Source of the DNA: Trametes villosa
Lineage: Eukaryota; Basidiomycota; Agaricomycetes; Polyporales; Polyporaceae
NCBI GenBank assembly: GCA_002964805.2
Contig: PUDQ02000003.1
Span: 4,030,001-4,094,000, forward strand
Direction of reading: 5' to 3'
DNA: 64,000 nucleotides
This document shows positions 56,432 to 64,000 of the stretch, piece by piece. The notes below the pieces were generated by a model. That model was not told the origin of the DNA. It did no database searches and was given only the letters and a program-made list of their open reading frames with translations. Each line of letters begins with the position of its first letter. The stretch's first letter is position 1. Both the position numbers and the translations under genes were made by a program.

Positions 56432-56566
56432 AATCGGTTCTGCTCCCGTCTTCGTTCGATTCGACCACGCCTTGTCCATCGGCCCTCGCGCCCGTGACTT
56501 TTCGTCCACCGCGCGTGCACCGAGTGACTCGGCCTTCCCTTCAGGCAGCGCGAGCTGGGGCTTAGC
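56432..56566 (-). pseudogene. Fragment of ELP1 3' end at the duplication junction
   Basis: The segment matches 59526-59660, the 3' flank and last about 20 codons of ELP1. On the minus strand it still reads KPQLALPEGKAESL where ELP1 has KPELARPEWKLKLP. It is detached from any ELP1 coding sequence and cannot function. Confidence 0.75.
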
Positions 56567-56629
56567 CTCGTTCTCTATCCTCCGTACCCACCTGTCTCCC
56601 CGCCGACCGCTGACCACATTGTTTATTGA

Positions 56630-56860
56630 ACTACAGGCATGATATCGGAATGCGCGCTAGGTCTACTATTAAACGACACGGCGCTGCCGCAGAGCGCGCG
56701 CCTGGGCGGCGTGCTCACGTCTGCGACCGCGCTCGGGGATGTGATCGTGTGCAGCTGGATGCGACCGGCGGGGTGCGCTCCGAGAGCGGGAGCGCTAAAG
56801 ACGCGGAAGAGAGCAGGAAAGGCCGGAAAGCGCATGTGTCGGTTAAGGAGACTCGGAGAG
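56630..56860 (+). pseudogene. Broken copy of the oxidoreductase last exon
   Basis: After a preserved 3' splice site (CTACAG) the text GMISECALGLLLNDTALPQS and GVLTSATALGDVIV matches the last exon at 53598-53791. A one-base loss after GTGATCGTG then shifts the frame. No upstream exons are present, so this is an exon relic. Confidence 0.85.
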
Positions 56861-57448
56861 TGAAACAGGATTCAATGCGGATGCGGTGAGTGTGCCCGCT
56901 CTCCCTTTGCACAAGTGAGGCACTGACTGACAAGTCATATCGGGCATCGCCGTTTAAACATTTATGGACAATTTACCGCACTCTCATGAACAGACGTTAG
57001 ACACCCACTCATCGCACGGCATGCAGTGCGCGCTTTGGAACTTGGACGGCGAGCGCTGGAAGGCGAGAGAAAGACGACGGCAAAATATCGGTACAACCTC
57101 GGCCAAACGCAAAACGTCAAGAAAGCTGCCCCGCTCGGCCATCCGGGGCATCCAGGGTGCACCCCGCCTCGCGCCTCCCCCGAGGGCGCGCTCCGTCATG
57201 GATGCCGGACCCGGCTCCAAAAGGACCCTAGCTCGTGTGCGAGCTAGAAGCACGTCGCGTGAGCGGGGCGCGTCGCTCGTCCGCGGAGAGGTGGGCAGCC
57301 GTGTTTGTGCCGCTCGTTTTCTACCCTCCGACGGTCAGGTGTGGGACAATCGCCGTTGGGGTGCATGGTTAAATAGGGGGGCGTAGTGGTGAGACACGCA
57401 TCCTCGTTACGCCAAGAGACTTTCCGCAGACGACACACTCACAGAACG
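56861..57448. other. Intergenic, promoter of DUF1479 gene 2
   Basis: Duplicated counterpart of the region before copy 1. It has TTAAATAG at 57369-57376, 80 bases before the ATG, and a shared AGAGAAAGAC..AACGCAAAACG block near 57066-57115. Confidence 0.55.
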
Positions 57449-59448
57449 ATGCAGCTACTCACCTATCGGCTGGCGGTAGGATCCGGAGGCCGCTCCTCCC
57501 TCCCCACCCTGCGCATATCGGCTGCGCGGGAGACCGTGCTCAGGCCCGCACCGCTCCACAAACGTACGCTCGCCCAGGTGCACGCACAGCGGGCTACGAA
57601 GAAAGAGGGCACGATCATGGAGTTCTTCGAGAACCTCACCTCGGAGGGCCCGCCATTCCCGCCGCGCTTTGCGGACCTGAAGCGGGAGATTTGCGCCGAC
57701 CCAGCCGCGATCACACAGAGCTGGCGTAGCGTGCTGCGCGAACTCGAAGATGCAACGCGGGAGATTGAGGAACGTGGTGCGGAGGTATGGGATTACGCTC
57801 ACTGCTCGAGCAGATTGGGCGTTTTAAGGTGGCGCTGACGCGGGGGTGAATGGGGACGGTAGATGATTTTGCAGGTACCGTATTCGGATATCGAGAAAGG
57901 GCTTTCGGAGGGGCAGCTCCGAGAGCTGAAGAAGACGGGCGTTTTGATCGTTAAAGGAGGTGTCCCGAAAGAGGTCTGTGCTCTCTGAGGTCGACGGTAC
58001 TGCTCACCTAACATGCGTTGGGCTCCCTGGTAGGAAGCACTTGCCTGGAAACAGTCGCTCAAAGATTTCATCGCAGCCAACGAAGATAAAGTCATAGGTA
58101 GGTATGTTAGAATACCGTGTACGCAACCTCGCTCATATCCCATGTCTAGGATCCCCGCCACCTCCCGAGTCCATCGTCTTCTACGAGCTCTACAACACCA
58201 AGGCGCAGATTCATGCCCGCACGCATCCCGCGCTCATTGCAACACAGAAATACCTACTCTCGCTCTGGCACACGTCCGACCCGACCTCCCCCATCAGCGT
58301 TCGCACCCCCATTTCGTACTTCGACCGTCTCCGCATACGGCCGCCGGGCCCCAGTGTCTTTACGCTCGGGCCGCACATCGACGGCGGGAGCATCGAGCGC
58401 TGGGAGGACTCTGGGTTCCGCGCGTGCTTCCGGCGCATCCTGGAGGGCGGCGACGCGTGGCGCGAGTACGACTCATTCGATGTCTCGCCCAGGTTGAGTG
58501 CGAACCAGGATCTGTACAACGCGCCGTATGTGCCCGGTACAACGTGTATATCTTCGACCGGCGAATGCTGATCCTCGCCCCCAGGAATCAGTGCTCGATC
58601 TTCCGCCCATGGCAAGGATGGACGGCGCTGTCGGACACGGGGCCGGGCGAGGGCACCCTGCGCGTCCTTCCGATGCTTTCCCTCGCTACGGCGTACCTCA
58701 TGTTACGCCCGTTCTTCAGTCTGCGCCCCGAGCTTGCGGCGGGCGTGACCAAACCGTCTGACATACCACTGGATGCGAACGCGTGGGTGCTCGATCTCGA
58801 CAGCCCCACTTTCCCAGGGAGCACCCCAGGGAAGACGCAGGCCGTGACGCCGGAGACGCATCCCCATCTTCGAATCGAGCAGACCATAGTGTCCATTCCG
58901 CGCGTCGAGCCCGGAGACCAGGTCTACTGTGAGAATTCACTGATATTCTGATTTTTTGTCGCGCGCGCATATTGAAGGTTCGTGATCATCACAGGGCACA
59001 CGGACGTCATTCACGCCGTCGAACGCGATCACAACGGGAAAGAAGACTCGTCCGTGCTTTACATCCCCGCCGTGCCCCTTACCGAGCGAAAGTATGAATG
59101 CTCCCTCGCAGCCTAATTTGCGCCACCGAGCGAACGCTAACCTGTCACTGTGTAGCGCGGCATATTTACGTGACCAGCGCGCCACATTCCTACAAGGTCT
59201 CCCATCCCCGTATGTGGTTTAGAACTCTTCCACTGTGCGTTCTCCGCGGCGCATGCTGACGTTCTGCACACAGCGACTTCCCCGGCGGCGAAGGCGAATC
59301 GCGCTTTGTGGGACGCGGCAGACCGGAAGACATCGCCCACCCAGATGGCCGCCGCGTACTTGGACTGGAGCCATTCCTCGAGACCTCCTTCCTGAACGAG
59401 GGCGAGCGGCAGGCCATTGCAGCCGCAAACGACATTCTAGGGTTCTGA
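57449..59448 (+). CDS. DUF1479 family protein (YbiU-like putative Fe(II) dioxygenase), copy 2
   Basis: Same exon layout as copy 1, with the start at 57449 (MQLLTYRLAVGSGGRSSLPT). Conserved blocks are PPFPPRFADLKREICADPAA, EALAWKQSLKDFIAAN, PPPPESIVFYELYNTKAQI, FTLGPHIDGGSIERWEDSGF, NQCSIFRPWQGWTALSDTGP, GEGTLRVLPMLSLATAYLML and WHTDVIHAVERDHNGKEDSS. It ends ETSFLNEGERQAIAAANDIL before GF and TGA. Here the second intron has a normal GT donor (GAG then GTCTGT). The proposed metal ligands (His-x-Asp, distal His) are kept, and no frameshift or stop was seen, so both copies appear functional. Differences concentrate in the N-terminus and the region before HPHLRIE. Confidence 0.87.
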
Positions 59449-59599
59449 CTGTGAAGGATCTAGGCTACAGGCGTCAGGCTACACGGAGTGCACTATGCTG
59501 CTATGTATATCTAGTAGGTGTACAACATTGGTTCTGCTCCCGTCTTCGTTCGATTCAACCGCGCCCTGGCCGTCGGCCATCGCGCCCACGGCTTCTCTG

Positions 59600-62500
59600 C
59601 TACGCGCGCGTATCGGGCAGCTTGAGCTTCCATTCAGGCCGCGCGAGCTCGGGCTTGGCCACCTTATCCACGGGGTTGATGTGCTTTTGCTTCTCGTGTG
59701 CTTCCATGCGCGCAGCCCAGCTGTCCATCGTGGGCGCGGGCGTGGGCGCGGACGCGGCTTCGGTCCCTTCTTCATTGTCGGGGGCTTTCTTCCAAATCTC
59801 CTCGACGGCTTCGGTGAGCTCTGCGGCGAACTCTGAGAGCTCCTGCTGCAGCGAAGCCGCCTCCGATCGATGCTCATCGGTGAACTGAAGGAGGTGTGGA
59901 AGGAGACTTGCGCAGTCCGCTGCCGAGGTGTTCCACTTCGTCAGCCGCTGTGGTAAAGTGGATGACAAGCCGGAGGCGACATACCCTGAGTTGTGTTGAA
60001 GCGGGTGACGAGCTTGCCGATAGACGTGAGAAGATACTCTTCCTCATCCACGGTGCCTTTCCTCCCAGAGCCGACCTTGCGCTCCAGCTTGCGCTTCGAA
60101 CGCGAGCTCCGCCTACTCATGGGTCAGTCATCGCGCCACAATGAGGTGTTCATTTCTCACTTTGAGGACGTCTTCGACATCGCGGAGGGTGCGACGGTAT
60201 ACCGGGTGAACATCGTCGGCGCCATGGAGATATCGGTCATGACGTCGACGTTGTGCAAGTCGGTATCCTCTACGCCGTAGAAAGCATCTGCAACACCAGA
60301 TGAGCGAGTACGTCACTGGGATGGGCTCTATTCACACACCAGGCACCTCCACCTTCCGGATACGAAGTTCCCTCAGCCTGTTCACTTGCTTTCGGAGCTG
60401 CTCCCTCATCTCGCCCATGTCCTCGGCGATGCGGGCGCGACACTCAAGTGCACCGGGGTGGATGATCTCTTCAAGGAGCTCTGGGCGACGGTGTAGTACA
60501 ATCTGTCTCAACCATCAGCTTCCAACACGCGTCAGATGTGGTATCGACATACGATACGGCGGGCTTCCGAGAAGTGACTACCCTCGACCAGCGCTATGAC
60601 AGCCTCACGCACGTCCTTGGCGTAGTCGAGCAGCACGAGCGCAGCCTCGGACGTACGCTTCTTCGCGACCAGATCCTCTGTGCAGATATAAGCATCCCCT
60701 GCGGCGCACTCCGCTGATGCGAGTACATACCAGAGACACGATGCGCGATGTCTCTCAGTTCATCGTCAGAAAGTGCTTGCTGGACAGCAAGCTCGAAGAG
60801 TTCCTGCCAGTCGAGCGCCTTCTCGTGCGCGATCATTGCCTTCTCCGGCCTGTTTGCCTGGCGGAAGACTGGACTAGTAGTCAGCGATGATCTTGTAAAC
60901 ATTCTATCGAGATGCTTACCAAACGCGGCGTCTCGGAATTCTCGACGCTCAAAGAGCCAGTCGCCGTAGATGTTGAGAATGGCCTGAGAGTCGTTGAGCA
61001 CAAATATGAGCTGGGAAGGTAAACCATCTAACCTCGTACTTGTCCGTACCACGCCATATCGAGAGTGCATGGTCGTACAGCTGATGCTTCTCCACATAAG
61101 CGATCGCCTCGTCGAAGCGTTCTGGACCTAAGAAATTGTCAAGGTAGGCCCCCGCGAGGTGTGAGAGCTACTCACCCGCCTGACTGAGGTCGGTCAATGC
61201 CTTCTCGTATCTCCGCAGGTGGTCGTCAATGCGGAAGCGCTGGTAGTGCTGGTCCAACGCCCGCAATTCGCGCAAGAACGGGAGGTACTCTCTCGGGTCC
61301 TGAACAATATCGTTATAAGTCACGCCATCCCTAATCCGCATAGTAGCGACACTCACTTTCTGGGCGTGCTGGGCTACCATCAGGACGAGGGCGAAGTCGT
61401 ACATGCCGAGCGCCGTGTCGAAGAGCTTCTCCGCGTCGACGAGGAAGATGATGTACTTGACGGCGTCCTCGACAAGATCCGGCTCAGACTCTGGGGCAGG
61501 CGTGAGTGTGGGCTACAGAAGGGGATGAAGACACGGTCGCACCCTTGAGACGAAGGAGCAGAGCGAGGCCGGCCTCGTGATCGGGCGGCCGCTTAACGAC
61601 GTGCGCGGTCAATATCGAGTTGACGTACGTCTTCAGGTCTTTGCGTTCGAGTTCGGCGCGGACCTCGTCGCATATGCGTGCTACGACATCGGAGGGGAGA
61701 GACCCTTGGCTGCCACTATAGTTAGGAACGGATTTACCCGCGGGGGAAGAGGTCAATATGAAGCGTACCCGATGCTCGTCAAGAACAAATTGATGTAGTC
61801 GACGTCGGCGACCTGCTCGACAAAGGACGGGATGCCCTTGATGAACGCCTCCTGGTCGTGCTCGATGAACACATTCAGGTCGACGCGGTGCTTCCGGCAC
61901 GCAGCAAACGCCTTGCCGTAGTTGCCGCTGCGCTCAAGTCAGCTTCCACCATCGCGCACGAGGACGAGGCTGGCGTTTACCTGTCGATATCCTGCCGCAC
62001 GATCTCCATGACTAGGGGCCGCGGGTTGATCGTCTCCAAGTTGCCCCTCGGCATCTGCAACACGAGACTCATCGCACTCGGCACCGCCGTCACAATCCTC
62101 GACCCCCTTTCCACTCGACGTGTCTCGAACTCCGGCACCGCGGTGTCCGGTGCAGCTAGGAGTGCAGCGAGAGTCTTCAAGGGCGCGAAATGCGCGGCGT
62201 GCGCCGTGGTTGTGAAGATGAGGAAGCCGGGCGTGACGGTGAACGAGTTGACGTTCGTCGCGAGCGTGCGCGAAGCGTCGCGGCTGGTAATGTGCAGCTT
62301 GCCCCCATTGGAGAGTCCAACATAGAGCGACGCGTTCTCCCCAGTTACGAGTGCATGTGCCGCCCAGAAGCAGAACTCCGGGAACTTGGCAGCCTCAGAC
62401 GCGCTCTTGGTAACAGTGTCGACTGGACAGGGGTCAGTCTCGTGCACCGTATGGAAAGCGGCAGGAGGGCTGACCTTCGAAGATCGTGCCGTTCGGAGCC

Positions 62501-64000
62501 TCCCAGGCAATCCCCCAAGGGGGAATCAGTCGCCCATTCTGCGCGACGAACGCCACGTCCGTTGTCTGAGCCACTTGCTTCCCGGAGACATCGACGACAG
62601 TGACCACGTCAACTGCATCGCCGCTGGGGTCGGATCCTAACGCAGCGATGCGAATGTCCACATCCGCGCCGTTCGTACTAAACGCGACCTGTCTGTAGCT
62701 CTTCGATCCCAGCGAGCCCGACCAGGTGAGTACTGGGTCGACGACCTTGCCGCGCCCGGGACCAAGCCGCGTTTGCAGGTCGTAGACTTGTACAATGCCC
62801 TGTTCCCACAGAACGGCCAGCAGATCGCGCGTGGGCGAGAATGCGGCGTGGATGGGCACCGGAGTACGGTTAGGCTGGGCGGGTTGTAGCTCTGGGGAGA
62901 GCTGGAGGGCGAGGGTATGCGACGCCATAGGCGGCGGGACGTTTTGACTCCGGAAGGGGGTGAGCAAGATGCTGGCTATGAACACATTCTCAGCGCTCAG
63001 ACAACTACGGGGAGAATCAGACTGGAACGCACTGCCATCGATTACTGCAACCGAGCCAGAGTCGACTGGCGGCCGGCTTGGAGAGACGAAGGTGTCCCAA
63101 GCGTACGTGCGTTGGATGATGCTTGCTGCAGGTATGTCAGACATAGCGAGCGTCGAGACAGAGAGCACTCAAGCATACATGGTGTAGTCAAAATGAGACG
63201 TGACGCGTCCTCGGGATGCCACCTGATGGAAGTGAAGCGACCCAGGGCGCAATCTTGTGTTGGCGGTGCGACGATCTCCTGCTTCAGATACCTGAGCGAC
63301 AGTCAACGTGGGTTAATAGGGGCATCGCCGCAACACTACGCACCAATGGTAGTTGCTAGTGGTCCATAGTTGCACTACTCTCCATGAGCGAGCAGTCAAA
63401 CTCGAACAAAACGGGGGCTTACCGACATCGCCGTCCTCGCGGTCGATCCATACGCTGAGGATGTTCGAGTCCGAACTCCACCCGACCTCGCGCACGCGGT
63501 ATCCCCACTTCCGGTGCTCACTCGCGACCTTTCCGGCTGCCTGAGACTCGCGTAGCGTGAACTCACTATGCCTGAGACCGTTGCGCTCAAAGAACACGAT
63601 GTCATGCCTGCCGTCGCGTCCTTGTCCAAGCCCAGATCCAGCCTCGGATGGCTGCGAGGACTCTCCGGGGACATTGCCAAATCGCTGAGTGGCGACGATG
63701 AGGTTTCCTGAAGGTCGCCATGACAGGGCGTGCTCGAGGCCGGGTATTGGCTCAGCGGTAGTCTGCAGTGCCGCTTCGCGCGAGTAGACTCGTACTGTCC
63801 GATGCGGCCTGCCATCGGCCTGCCAGAAAGCAGCTCAATCCCTGTAGCGCGGTAGATTTGAATAGTTTGGCTGACCTCCGCTGCTCCCTCCAGCACGCTG
63901 ACAGTGAAGAGGGAGCCGTCCCCGCGCCAGCTGATGCGGACATGACCATCATCGTCGGGACTTGCCCCCACCGCGGCCAGAGGGACGGACGTCTTGGCGG
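59600..64000 (-). CDS. ELP1: Elongator complex protein 1 (ELP1/IKI3), 5' end beyond the window
   Basis: Many exons on the minus strand, stop at 59600. From the right edge, the N-terminal WD40 region reads VRISWRGDGSLFTVSVLEGA, RVREVGWSSDSNILSVWIDR, HAAFSPTRDLLAVLWEQGIV and WGIAWEAPNGTIFEG. After it comes the family hallmark MPRGNLETINPRPLVMEIVR. The TPR-like C-terminal half has YDFALVLMVAQHAQK, DPREYLPFLRELRALDQHYQ and RFRIDDHLRRYEKALTDLSQ. The C-terminus has SWAARMEAHEKQKHINPVDK and ends KLKLPDTRA. ELP1 is the scaffold of Elongator, which installs the first step of the cm5U/mcm5U modification at tRNA wobble uridines in the cytosol. The 3' end was copied in the local tandem duplication (fragment at 56432-56566). 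Confidence 0.92.

Larger units (their letters stand above)
53550..56566. repeat. Tandem duplication unit A
   Basis: Spans the last intron and exon of the oxidoreductase, its 3' flank, DUF1479 gene 1 and a short piece matching the 3' end of ELP1. The same order recurs in unit B about 3.03-3.08 kb downstream. Matching blocks include GGCATGAT at the exon start, the AACGCAAAACG block near 54083, and GTTCTGCTCCCGTCTTCGTT at 56437. Confidence 0.8.
56575..59660. repeat. Tandem duplication unit B
   Basis: Second unit in direct orientation. It begins in a broken oxidoreductase last exon, contains DUF1479 gene 2 and runs into the intact 3' end of ELP1. Divergence is visible in introns and spacers, so the duplication is not very recent. 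Confidence 0.8.

Overview
This is eukaryotic nuclear DNA from a filamentous fungus, almost certainly a basidiomycete (Agaricomycete, polypore-like). The evidence is short GT-AG introns of about 50-60 nt with several per gene, GC-rich coding sequence, F-box/LRR proteins of the basidiomycete type, and a chromodomain Ty3/gypsy retrotransposon. The many long open frames antisense to real genes are a by-product of GC-rich codon use and are left out.

Layout. 1-614 is the 3' end of an RPUSD2/PUS9-type tRNA pseudouridine synthase. 1083-3642 holds a diverged secreted TAP-like alpha/beta hydrolase. An MFS transporter (minus strand) and a tRNA-Ala(CGC) gene follow. 6.4-10.7 kb carries two neighbouring low-complexity hypothetical proteins on the minus strand, and 11.5-13.7 kb a further hypothetical with a coiled-coil tail. 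Two head-to-head F-box/LRR paralogues (14.4-18.9 kb) are followed by a hypothetical protein, a secreted class C beta-lactamase-like hydrolase (21.4-23.6 kb) and a 7-8 TM membrane protein. 27.3-35.1 kb has a minus-strand run: a small ankyrin protein, the vesicle tether USO1/p115, and a PLP-dependent Moco-sulfurase-like protein. About 4.6 kb without a recognisable gene leads to the splicing factor CWC15.

Mobile region. 41.5-51.6 kb is a nested transposon. A 9.5-kb Ty3/gypsy element, with 307-bp LTRs that read as identical, a 5-bp target duplication GTTTG and one open 2,887-codon gag-pol, sits inside the left terminal inverted repeat of a small non-autonomous DNA element of about 0.6 kb.

Duplicated region. 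51.9-59.7 kb holds a saccharopine-dehydrogenase-like oxidoreductase and two tandem DUF1479 genes. The second DUF1479 gene lies in a roughly 3-kb tandem duplication. Its junction carries broken pieces of both flanking genes: the last exon of the oxidoreductase and the 3' end of ELP1. The window ends inside ELP1 (Elongator subunit 1, minus strand).

Most genes are unrelated housekeeping or accessory genes, as usual in fungi. No biosynthetic cluster and no RNA-guided or defence system was recognised. The most notable structures are the nested transposon, the unusual C-terminal extension of its polyprotein, and the tandem duplication with its chimeric junction.
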